A stretch of 64,000 nucleotides of DNA from Loxodes magnus (lineage: Eukaryota > Ciliophora > Karyorelictea > Loxodida > Loxodidae), in the NCBI GenBank assembly GCA_946699065.1, contig CAMPDV010000444.1, positions 1 through 64,000 on the forward strand. The letters run 5' to 3'. A program made the translations under genes and the position numbers. Shown here one piece after another: positions 36,159 to 45,301 of the stretch (position 1 is its first letter; each line of letters begins with the position of its first letter). Under the pieces are notes generated by a model that saw only the letters and a program-made list of their open reading frames with translations, ran no database searches and was not told the origin of the DNA.

Positions 36159-36250
36159 TAAATAAATAAGGCTTATCACACAAGTGTACGTTGTTATTTA
36201 TTATTATTTATTTATTATGATTGAACTTTTATCAAAAGTATAGGGGTTAT
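36159..36250. mobile_element. 92-bp insertion found only in copy B
   Basis: Copies A and C read 'agagaac-ctct-c-aatggcctg' without a gap (5848-5868; 57312-57332), while copy B has about 92 bases between 'agaactct' and 'aatggcctg'. The insert begins TAAATAAATAAGG and ends GGGGTTAT, contains a (TTA)n/(TTTA)n run and a small hairpin ACTTTTATCAAAAGT. Could be a short non-autonomous element or an internal eliminated sequence retained in one copy; TA lies at or near both ends. Confidence 0.6.
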
Positions 36251-36254
36251 AATG

Positions 36255-36860
36255 GCCTGATTTGATATATGTGTATAGGAAAGTTTAGTAGTTGGTATTA
36301 AAGTATGTATTTTAGAGTGTATGATAGTAATAATGACTTGTATTTAGATATAGGTTAATGATAATTTGATTATAGTTTTGATTAGATAAATAGTAATCTG
36401 TACTTGTATAATTTAAATATAAGGATATATTAAAGATAGTTTTTTGACATTGTTGAATATGTTTTGGTATGTTATAAGCTGTATGTTAGTATCTGAATAA
36501 TGATAATATTTGAATAATAGATTTTTAAAGATGTTTAGATAAAATTTGATTCTTTATTTATTTCAGCTTTAAAAAGAGCTAGTAAGGAAAATAATCTTTA
36601 TTGTCAACTATATAGCTATAACTACATTACCATATCAACATCATATATACACTTAAACATACAAAAAAACTTATAAAAATACAACATTAATAAGTATAGA
36701 TTAACCATATTAATAAGTAGTAACATATTTACTATAGATATTTAAACTACTTACATATAAAACTATATTTATTATCAATAATATTAATCATATCAATATT
36801 ATTATTATCTCAGTTATCCCCTTTAACACTTCTATAACTCAACTTTTCTAAATCAATCCT
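36255..36860. other. Skew-switch intergenic tract, copy B
   Basis: C-poor (36255-36540) then G-poor (36600-36850), almost identical to 5880-6500 and 57330-57920. The minus-strand kelch frame seems to run a little way into the G-poor half. Confidence 0.5.
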
Positions 36861-37560
36861 CATTATTGAAAGTCTTTTCTATTCTATAGCAAAAACATAT
36901 CCATAGACGCCTCTTATTTTCATCTCCGTTAAAGCTGCAACATCTTTAAAAATTTAACTTTATTGCCATTATTATTTGTTTCTTTTATATATTCTTCTTG
37001 AATGTTCATCTGTAGAAAAATTTTTTCAACCTCCGATTACGACAAAAGGCTCTAAAGAAACTATAGGAAAAGCAACAGCTTCAGGAAGATTCAAATTTTA
37101 CTTACTCCATCTATCATTCTATATGTTATACTTTCATATATCTTTTAAAGCTTATCCTTTCTAATTTGCACCTCCAATTGAATAAATGTTTTATTCATCT
37201 TTATCTACTACTAAAGTTTAGCTTGCTATTAAGAATGGAAATTAAGAGCATCTTTATCATTTACTTTAGTTTCCTATCTTTAACTTTTCTACTGATTATA
37301 ACTTTTGATAATTATTAGTAATTCCTCCGACCACATAAAGATAATTTTAAGCTACTGCTAATCCAAATTAATATCTTCCCTCATTTAGATCACTAAGTTT
37401 TGTATTATTACCTTCGAAATCGAACTATCAAGTTTCTTTTATTCCTTTATTTTAATTTTAGTTATATCCTCCAATTAAATATAACTTATTTTAATATTCT
37501 ATACTTTAACTAAATTTTTGAATTATAATTTAAACTTAGACTTATCGTAATTACTCAGTT
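36830..37560 (-). CDS. Kelch-repeat protein, copy B (open frame)
   Basis: A single minus-strand frame gives at least four kelch blades: NKLYLIGGYNQNQNKGIKE + TWQFDF, NYLYVVGGITNNYQ, NIYSIGGANQKGQALKD + IWKYNIQNDRW, and FVVIGGWKNFSTDEH + SRRIYKRNKQQW, each with the double Gly, Tyr and Trp spacing. Two Trp are TGA codons (TWQF, GGW). After the propeller come FKDVAALTEMKIRGVYGYVF and RIDLEKLSYRSVKGD. The frame is unbroken, unlike copy A. No ATG at the 5' end; the first exon or start is not identified. Likely an adaptor-type propeller; its neighbour is a RING gene on the same strand 400 bp upstream. Confidence 0.72.
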
Positions 37561-37589
37561 TAAATGTTAAATAAACTTAATTTTTAAAT

Positions 37590-37960
37590 ATAGTAATTAA
37601 AAAAGTGAATATAGTTAGATTGAATAAACTGTTGCTACTAGGTTAGTTTATGTTAATTAGTCTGTTTAGTGTTTAACTGTTGTTACTTAGTATTGTATTA
37701 TAGTTTGTTTCTTATTTGTGTGATATAATTTGAAGTTAATTTAGGGTTTAGTACTAAAGGTGGTTATATAGTGGAATATAGTTAGACTGTTATAGTTTGG
37801 ATTTGAGTTGGTTTTAGAAATGAGTAAATAGGGAATTAGGATGATTGTATAATATTTTAGTGTTATTAGTTGTAGTTAATGGTAGTGTATTGGATGATAT
37901 TAGTATATGGTATAATGAGAGTATTAGTAATGTTAGATAATTTGGTTGTAATGGTTTTAG
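37590..37960. other. C-poor tract between kelch and RING genes, copy B
   Basis: About 370 bp almost without C on the plus strand (G-poor on the coding strand), near identical to 7200-7577 and 58670-59030. It is downstream of RING and upstream of kelch. No coding signal. Confidence 0.5.
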
Positions 37961-38255
37961 ATTTTTGCATAATTTACTTCCTTATCTCTTTTAATTTCTA
38001 TCTAGCATCTTAAATCTTTTATATGTATTATTAGTTTTAAAATATCATTCTTATTAAATCACTTTCTTAAGGTAAGTCTTCAAATCTAAAATGGAATCCT
38101 TTTTAACAAATAGGACATTACATTATGCCTTATAATCAGAACTGAGTATTCAAACACAAACCACAGTAAATATGTCCACAAGGTAAGACAGTTGGAAGAG
38201 CATTAGTTAAGTTGTAATCTTCTTAGCAGATTAAGCATTTTGGTAACGCTTACAT
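37961..38255 (-). CDS. RING-HC zinc-finger protein, copy B
   Basis: Identical architecture to the copy A gene: ATG at 38255, MQALPKCLICQEDY, LPCGHIYCGLCL, CPICQKGFHF. All eight zinc ligands kept. Probable ubiquitin ligase activity is inferred from the domain. Stop not evident; the frame fades into the C-poor tract. Confidence 0.8.
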
Positions 38256-38259
38256 TTTT

Positions 38260-38560
38260 ATTATTATTTAGATTAAAAAAGCTTATAAAGGTAATTTATA
38301 ACAGTTACCATCAAAAATTATAATTAACCATTATAAATTCAAATATCTATCATTACATACATACTACAATATTAACCTCTTATATCAAGTACCTATCTAC
38401 AATCCGCACCAATACATTTTGCTAAATTTAAAAAACCAACCAGCTTTACAACTTAATCACATTTTTTATTATATAAATAACAAAAACATCTCTATCCTAA
38501 AATCTTTAAAAACTACTAGGAGCAATGCACTAAAAAAGGGACACAATCTTTAACTAATCT
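38260..38560. promoter_or_regulatory. G-poor tract 5' of RING gene, copy B
   Basis: Same G-poor sequence as 7880-8200, immediately upstream of the RING start; conserved to near identity across copies. Regulatory role is inferred from position only. Confidence 0.35.
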
Positions 38561-38859
38561 TAATATCAAAAAAAGTAGCTAAGTTAGAACATTTACTAAG
38601 ACTAAAGCTCTTTGAAAATCTTTAGAATGTAGGAATAAAAGAATGAGAAAAATAGACGAGAATACGAAGCTCGAAACTGCTAAAAGAGAAAAATTTAACG
38701 ATTTAAAAAATTTTTAGAAGAAAAGAACTACAATCAAAGACTCATTCCAGCAGAAATGTAAACAAATTAAATTATTTAGCATTTCTAAGAAATTTTAAGT
38801 AAGAATATGGTAAAAAGAATGAGCGTGTGAAAATCCTTAGAAAGGGCAGAACGAAGTTT

Positions 38860-41262
38860 TAATTCAAAGTTCTACTCAAAATCTTCTAGGAACTTACTCT
38901 TTATCATAATGAGACTCCTCTTGAGAACTAGATCCAAGCGCTCATGCAGAAACTATTTTTGATTCAATATTCAACCTTAAAATCTTCCGCTTTTAAAATT
39001 TATTACTAATAATTTAAGAATTTGATATAAATATGAAACAGAATGGAGTTTTTAGTCAAAGTTCTTCTTTCAATTTTTAAGTTTTTCAACTATATCCCGA
39101 CAAAAATTTTAAAAACTAAGCACTAGCTCTCAAGTGAAACGGAGTCTATAAAATAAGTTGTACTTTTATTCTTTAAGTACTTACGCTTATTCGTAACTCA
39201 GACATATTTTGAGAAAAAGAGCAGATCAATCTAGAAAATAAATTCCAAACTTAAATTCTTCATAACATATTGAAGTTCTTAAGCTTATCATCTATCTTGA
39301 CATTTTTTGAAAACTTGATCAGAGCTCGCAAGGATAACGAATTCCATACTTAAAGTTCTTCTTAAAGTCTTAAAGTTCATAAGCATTAACTCTAGACAGA
39401 CTTTTTTTGAGATTTTGATTAGAGCTCTCAAGGATAACGAATTCCGAACTTAAAGTTCTTCTTACAATCTTTTAGTACTTAGCATTTTCAATTCTCAGTT
39501 CAATCTTGGAGAACTTAATCAGAAACTTTCAAGGATTAACGGCCTCCAAACTTAAAGTTCATATTACAGTCTTTTTGTATTTGCACTTTCGATATTAAGA
39601 TTAAATATTAGAAAGAGAACCGAGTTCGCCAAAGATAAAGGATTGTAACTTAATGTTCTTCTTACAATTTTATAGTTTTTAAGCTTTATATCAGCTTACT
39701 TTTTGGTGAAATTGAACAGAGCTTTTAACGATTTACGGATTCCAAATTAAAGTTTCTCTAACAGTTTTTTAGTATTTCAGCACTTTCGATACTCAGTTCA
39801 AATTTGGAGAACTTGATCAGAGCTTTCAAGGATAAACGGCCTCCAAACTTAAAGTTTCTCTTATAGTCTTATAGTTCTATAGCTTAATCTCTACCCAGAC
39901 TTTTTTGAGAGCAGTAACAGAGTTCATAAGGATTAACGGATTCCAAACTTAAAATTTTTCTTTAATCTTTTAGTGTTTCAGCACTTTCGATATTCAAATT
40001 GATTATTATTATTATCAGGGCTCTCAATGGAAACGGATCCAAATCTTATAGTTCTTCTTACAGTCTTGAAGTTCTTAAGCTAACCCTCAACCCAGACTTT
40101 TTTGGAGAACTTGATCAGTACTCTCAAGGAAAACGATTCCAAACTTAAAGTTCTTGTTTCAGTCTTTTAGTATTTCAGCACTTTCGATATTCAGATTAAA
40201 TTTGACAAAAAGATCATAGCTCCTATATATGACGGATTTTTACTTAAAGTCTGTTAACAGTTTTTTAAGTTTATCATCATTATGTTTGTCAGATTTATTT
40301 AGAACTAGTGCCGAACGCACGATTATCTGAGTCTTAGCTCAAAGATTTATTTCAGTACTTTAACTTAATTAGCTTTTTCGATACTTTTAATTTTTGGAAA
40401 TAGTTCAGATCTCTAAAATATATCGGATTCTTCACTTAAAGTCTTTTTTTTAGTTTTTAATTTCTTGAGTTTTACCTCTATCATACTCTTTTTATAATTA
40501 GATCAAAGCTATTAAGTATTTCTGTTTCTATTCACAAAAATCTTGATTCAGTTTTTTAAGATTTTCAGCTTTAACGTAACTCTGAATTGCTTTATAAACT
40601 ATTTCAGAGCTCAAAAAATATCGGAGTCTTCGCTCAAAGTTGTTATTTCAATTATTTTAACTTCATCAGCTTTTCGATACTCAGACTTATTTAGAGAACT
40701 AGATCAGAGTTCTTAAGATGAGTAGATACTAAACTCAAAGTTGTAATTTCAGTCTTTTAACTTCTTAATTTTTTCGATGCTAAGATTTTTTTAATTATTT
40801 GAGCATGCTCTTAAGTAGAATAGAATCTTATATCAACTTCTACTTTCAAACTTTTTTAGATTTTAGACTTATTTTGAGAACTAGATTAGAGTTCTTAAGA
40901 CGGACAGAGTCTTAACTATAAGTTCATCTTTCAGTTTTTTAAATTCTTCGGTTTTAACTCAACTCAGACTTGTTTTGAAAACTAGATCAGAGCACTCGAT
41001 TATAACTTAGTCTTAACTATAAGTTCTTATTTCAGTCTTTTTACTTCTTCAGCTTTTTGATACTTAGATTTCGTTTGAGAACTAGATCAGAGCTCTCAAG
41101 TATTTCGTAGTCATAACTCAACTTCTACTTTCAGACTTTTCAGCTTTATTAATACTTAGACTTATTTTGAGAGCTAGTTCATAGATCTCACGCTGAACGG
41201 AATTTTAACTAAAAGTTCTAGTTTCTGCTCTTTTCTAAAGTATTTCTAGAGAGCTTTAACTA
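38860..41262 (-). repeat. ~98-nt tandem repeat array, copy B
   Basis: About 24 imperfect units of about 98-100 nt in the left part, passing rightwards into a related, more diverged variant ('gagaactagatcagagctc', 'tcagctttttgatacttag'). On the minus strand the right-hand part gives repeated SDLVLKISLS-x(3)-KAEEVKRLK-like segments typical of a coiled coil. Unit lengths vary and are not always multiples of three, so long uninterrupted coding is not certain. Confidence 0.8.
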
Positions 41263-41420
41263 TCTTTCCTTTTTATTTTGATTCATGAATATAGTCTTAG
41301 AAGCTAGTTTTGCTGTCTTATTTCTTTTTTAATAGCAATTTTCTTGTTTAGCATCAAGTTAAATACGTTCAGAAATAGCTCCTTAGATTAAGCTGAAATA
41401 CTCGTGAAAAATCCACCTAG
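41263..41420 (-). other. Coiled-coil-like flank of copy B
   Basis: Directly outside the shared block the minus strand still reads Lys/Glu/Gln-rich sequence (KKEIRQQNQLLRLYS, SSLEILQKRAETRT across the edge). This suggests that the block edge lies inside a coiled-coil coding region, as on the right of copy C. Confidence 0.35.
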
Positions 41421-41424
41421 AAAA

Positions 41425-41471
41425 CACTGGCTGGAGTATTCTGGCCTTTTGGCAAGGAATTCCAACCAGTG
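41425..41471. ncRNA. 47-nt GC-richer hairpin
   Basis: CACTGGCTGGA at 41425 pairs with TCCAACCAGTG at 41461 (one mismatch); inside, ATTC/GAAT and GCC/GGC extend the stem around a TTTT loop. It stands out from the AT-rich surroundings. Could be a structured RNA, a terminator or a transposon end; no family recognised. Confidence 0.4.
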
Positions 41472-41739
41472 CGAGCTAATTAACTCCCTCTCTTGTCGAA
41501 CACACTTAGGTTAGAAAAGAGATCTGATAATAGACAACAAGAAATATTGATATAAAAGCTCTACTTGATACATAATAAAAATAATAAGTCTTAATCTAGC
41601 ATCTTAACTCTTTCTTAATTATAACAGTAAATAAATGCTTTATTAGTAAATTTAGATATACAAACTGAAATAAAAAGGCTAATATACAAGTATAAGGATT
41701 TAAAAATATATTTTAGGTTGTTATTAAGAGCACAGAAGA

Positions 41740-42140
41740 TTAACAATTTATTAAGTAAGTTAAAACCAGTTTTACAACTCTCTTTTGCTTTCAAATATCC
41801 CTTAAATCGAAGGGTTGGGACTTAGAAAGAAAATTTAGTTTTAAAATACAATAAAGAGTTAGAGACTCAATTTTCGGCTAAAAAGCTAAAGCATTTTTAG
41901 GTAAAGAAAAGAGTATTGGAATTGAAAAGGTAATCTAAATGAAGGAAAGATTTGAAAGATCAGTCAGCTGCTAATTAAGTTGAGGAATGCAATTATAATA
42001 TAGGGATTGAAGATTGTTAGTATTAAAATCCAATGTTAGAAGTGATAATTATTATTCAGTCTAGCTCTAAAGAAGACGGAAAACGAGTTAATTTTCAGTA
42101 GTAGAAAAAATATAAAGCTAAGAATAATTGTAATTTTCTG
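41740..42140 (+). CDS. Unrecognised plus-strand frame
   Basis: A coherent polar frame: KPVLQLSFAFKYPLNRRVG, ENLVLKYNKELETQFSAKK, DLKDQSAANQVEECNYNIG, SSSKEDGKRVNFQQQKKY. No domain recognised and no clear start. A 27-nt hairpin lies at its 3' end. Confidence 0.35.
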
Positions 42141-42160
42141 TGAAGCGTAAGCACGGAAAA
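42134..42160. terminator. Hairpin TTTTCTGTG/CACGGAAAA
   Basis: A 9-bp stem with one G-T pair and loop AAGCGTAAG, 3' of the frame at 41740-42140. Could be a 3'-end structure; also possible as a transposon remnant. Confidence 0.35.
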
Positions 42161-42944
42161 ACATTTTTTACTAGTCTTAAACCTTGATAGTACTCCAAGT
42201 AGAAAATGAAGACATTCTCTCGTTTATATTAGTGTAGTAGAATCAAAAAAAATACAAAGCTATTATGAAAATGTTCTTGGTAGGAAAAAATGAAATAATT
42301 AATCAGAAGAAAAAAATCTAAAAGCCGTCCTTTAACCCTACTAAGGCATATGAGTGAGAAAGTAATTCTAAAAGCTACTCTCTCAAGTAGCAACACTGAA
42401 GAGACTTGGATTAATAAAGCATTAAGATTTATACTAACTTTAATTAATTTTATAGTTAAACGATATGTTCTATTTAAACCTATCCTTAGCATCTTAATAT
42501 TAAATATTATAGAGAACTTAAATTAAATATAGATTAATAGATTAAGATATTTAATTACTTAAACTTTATATCTTAATAATTAATTATTAGTACTACTATC
42601 TTCTTATTTAAAATAGACTTGAAACTTCAATTTATTAATTTAAGCTATATTTGACTACTTAATTATACTTAGAATTAAAGAGAATAATTAGTATACTTTA
42701 ATATGCTAGCACCAATTTTAAAAATGCTACGTCTTAATTTCATTCAAGATGTGTAAATAATAAATTAACATAACTTTTTAAAAATATCAGCACATGGATC
42801 GTAGTAGAGGCATTCCTTTATACGAATATTTTTGTATACTCTAGCATTCTTACTGCGTAGCCGTAAATGTTCTTCTAGCTTTGTCCACTACCCTCGTAAG
42901 CTCTTAGTAAATGCAGCATAAGATCTTATTCATACAGTGTTACT

Positions 42945-43060
42945 ATATGCTACACCGCCTAAGTAAGCCTAGTAAAAATTCAAGACAAACTAATGGAGAC
43001 AAGCTGATAGAATAGGTCAGATGGCTGACTACTAAGGCTTTAACAAAGCTTTTTAACTTT
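42945..43060 (+). mobile_element. 3' fragment of the 21.4-kb zinc-knuckle element
   Basis: Shares about 100 bp with 21440-21560 (opposite strand): 'atgctacaccgcctaa', 'cctagta', 'caagacaaactaatgga' and 'ctgactactaaggcttt'. It translates to the same C terminus as that ORF, with a 2-3 base loss in the GGQAD region. A 5'-truncated second copy of the element. Confidence 0.7.
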
Positions 43061-43793
43061 TTTTATTAATCAAAATTTTTTGTTGATTGATCTTAAACAA
43101 ATGCTTCTGATAATAGACTAGGAACTTCAGGCTTTTGTCGTTTATCTTGTGAGAATTCTTATAAATAATGTGACTGATCTATTTCATAAAATCGATCTGT
43201 TAATCTGAAAATTCTACGTTGCAGAGAAATTTGTTGATTAGCTCACTTCTATCTATAATGATCTTTTTCTTTTGAGTTCTAAAAGAAGATTGAATATCTT
43301 ATGTCTGTTTCTTTATCTTCATATAAATTAGAAATCCATTTGTTTTAAATAAGCCTTGGGTATTGATTTTGTTTGTACAAAGTTTTTAGCTGAGTGAAGC
43401 TTATAACTCATCTTTTTCAAAACTTCTTCTTAACTATTTTTTTCTTCGATGAATTGCAATTAATTCTAGTCTTGAGCTTAAATACTTACATTATATTCAT
43501 TTTCTTCAGATTTTTCCCGATCTTCATTGTTTTCTATTTCTTCATTCTTTTCCTGCCTTAATTATTTTAAATATCTTTGCTTTTTTCTCTGCCTTTATTA
43601 TTTTCCAGTTTTTTATTTTTTACTTATTTTCGATATTTTCAGTATTTTTAGTATCTTCAGTTTATTTCTACTTTCATTAATTTCAATAATTTCGGTTTTT
43701 TCCCTTCGATATTTTCAGGAATTCCTGAACCTGATACAATTCAATTTAATTCTCTTGATATGGCGACAGAGAAAACAGGTTAAGTGTGGCCAT
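43060..43793 (-). CDS. Homeodomain-like protein
   Basis: ATG at 43793 opens MATLNLFSLSPYQENQIEL. A Lys/Glu-rich low-complexity middle follows (RQEKNEEIENNEDREKSEE). Then, in another frame, VISFTQLKTLYKQNQYPRL, IQNKWISNLYEDKETDIRY, SIFFQNSKEKDHYRQK. This matches the homeodomain layout FT..QL..L...F..N.YP ... (I/V)...WFQN(R)..K, with Trp48 replaced by Phe and the Arg after FQN lost. Tail: RRIFRLTDRFYEID and KPEVPSLLSEAF. If real it would bind DNA in the nucleus. One or two frame changes are needed (tiny introns possible). Trp48 and Arg loss makes a divergent or degenerate domain. Confidence 0.45.
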
Positions 43794-43799
43794 TAAGGA

Positions 43800-44780
43800 C
43801 TTAATCTAAAAAATATTAAAGAAATACCTTTACTTTGGTCATAACTAATCTTATTTATAAGCTTTTAGTAGCATAAGTTAGGCAGAATTTCATACTTAAA
43901 ATGAAGTAGAGATATTTTCCCTAAAATGTGGCTTCTCGCTCTTAAGAGTTTTCTTAAAAAAATACTTTTAATAAATTGCTTTTCTTTTCTCTTCATTTAT
44001 TTTTTCTCCATTTTAATTTTTATAACGAAGAATTATATCCTTATTATAATAACTTTAATATGCATTTATTAGTTAAAACTTATTTGTGTTTTAAATCAAA
44101 GACTTTTAATAAGAAAACCTTTTTTCGTTGTAAACTAATTTAAATGATAAATAAAATATTACATTTTTTAAAGCTACTGTTATTAATTATTGTTTTTCAC
44201 TTACATTTAATCAAAAAAAATATTTATTTAAGCTTTTTACTAATTAAAAGAATGAAATAAAATAAATTTCTTATTAATTAGTTTGAATAAATATTAAAAA
44301 GAATCAAATTATTTAAAACAAAGCATTTTTAGAATTTATAAGATAAACTCTTTTATTTATCCACTTTCTTACTATTATTTCATTAAAACTTTTTATTTAT
44401 AAAGGTATCTCTTAAAATAATAAAATAATATAATTACTTTTAATGTTGATTCTAAGCAAAATAGGTTATATAAATGTAATAAATTTAAGTAGTAGAAAGT
44501 AAATATTTAAACTAACTAGAAATGGTGTATCACTAATTTTATCTTACAATTATTAAATAGTAGTATTTAATTTTATTATTAAAACAAGCTTTAATATGTT
44601 CAATGATTTCTATTAAATACTTATATCCTTTTAGCTTTATTAGTTATTAATTTAAATTTTATCTTTAATTTATAAAGATATTAGATTAGTTATAATTAAT
44701 ACATTTAGATAACTTTCTCTTTTTATTGCAAACTAATATTTATTATTTATGTTATTTTTGTAATTATCATATAAAAATTT
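43800..44780. other. AT-rich intergenic stretch
   Basis: No coherent frame recognised; A/T homopolymer-rich from about 44050. Confidence 0.5.
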
Positions 44781-44784
44781 TTAA

Positions 44785-45301
44785 AACAGCCATTGTTGTT
44801 CGAATGTGAAGAACAAGGTCGTCTTCATCAGAGGTTGGGGAAGTTAAGTACCCATAATCGACTTTATGTCTTCCTCTGCTTTGGTTTGGCCTCGAGACAT
44901 AAGATCCTTAGACCTTCGACGTTGGCTTGACTTGGTTTTATTTATTCTTAATACTGGAACAAAAAAGAAATAATATTGCGAGCTTCATCAAAGGTGGGGA
45001 ATTTAAGTACCCATAATTGACACATGTCGTCCTCTGCTTTGGTGATGCAATGAGACACAATCCTGCCATGTCCTTGGACCTCCAGCAAGTATTAAAGATT
45101 ACGAGTATTCTAAAATTATATCAGTATTGAACATTTTTATCAGTACTAAATAATTACACCAGTATTAAACAAAATTTATCAGTATCTGATAATTTTATCA
45201 GTAACAAACATTCTTGTCAGTACGAAACATTTTTTTAAAGAGCTGCGCACCAACGAGAGTGCTACGCGCTCTATAATCAAATTTATTTATTTATTTATTT
45301 C
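44785..45301 (+). mobile_element. Dimeric SINE-like element with LINE-type 3' tail
   Basis: Two diverged monomers lie in tandem (about 44817-44925 and 44980-45090), each with 'catca-agg-t-gggga', 'taagtacccataat-gac', 'cctctgctttgg', 'gagacataagatcc/gagacacaatcc' and 'ttagacct/ttggacct'. Each can fold with paired CAGAGG/CCTCTG or CAAAG/CTTTG ends. A run of short 'atcagta' repeats follows (45119-45222), then a 3' end (45224-45300) with hairpin AGAGC-t-GCGCAC ... GTG-cta-CGCGCTCT and a (TTTA)n tail. The same 3' end closes the ORF1 element at 52263-52346. GC-rich islands in AT-rich DNA; a B-box-like 'GTTCGAA' sits at 44796. Source RNA of the head not identified. Confidence 0.6.

Larger units (their letters stand above)
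30307..41262. repeat. Duplicated block, copy B (most complete)
   Basis: Matches copy A from base 1 and copy C from 32021. It contains in order: plus-strand unknown frame, skew-switch tract, minus coding-like region, a copy-specific 92-bp insert, skew-switch tract, kelch gene, C-poor tract, RING gene, G-poor tract and the ~98-nt repeat array. The right edge (near 'ctcttttctaaagtatttct') is the same sequence as at 62326 in copy C, after which flanks differ. Confidence 0.93.

Noticed and set aside
42229-42492. 87-codon minus-strand ORF.
   Set aside because: Hydrophobic low-complexity product without motif; no support beyond being open.
43527-43796. 89-codon plus-strand ORF rich in Phe/Leu/Ser.
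   Set aside because: Antisense of the Lys/Glu-rich part of the homeodomain-like gene.
44820-44850. 5S rRNA-like words ('gaagttaagtaccc') and a B-box-like 'gttcgaa' in the SINE head.
   Set aside because: The rest of the 5S or tRNA fold could not be placed, so no RNA gene is called.
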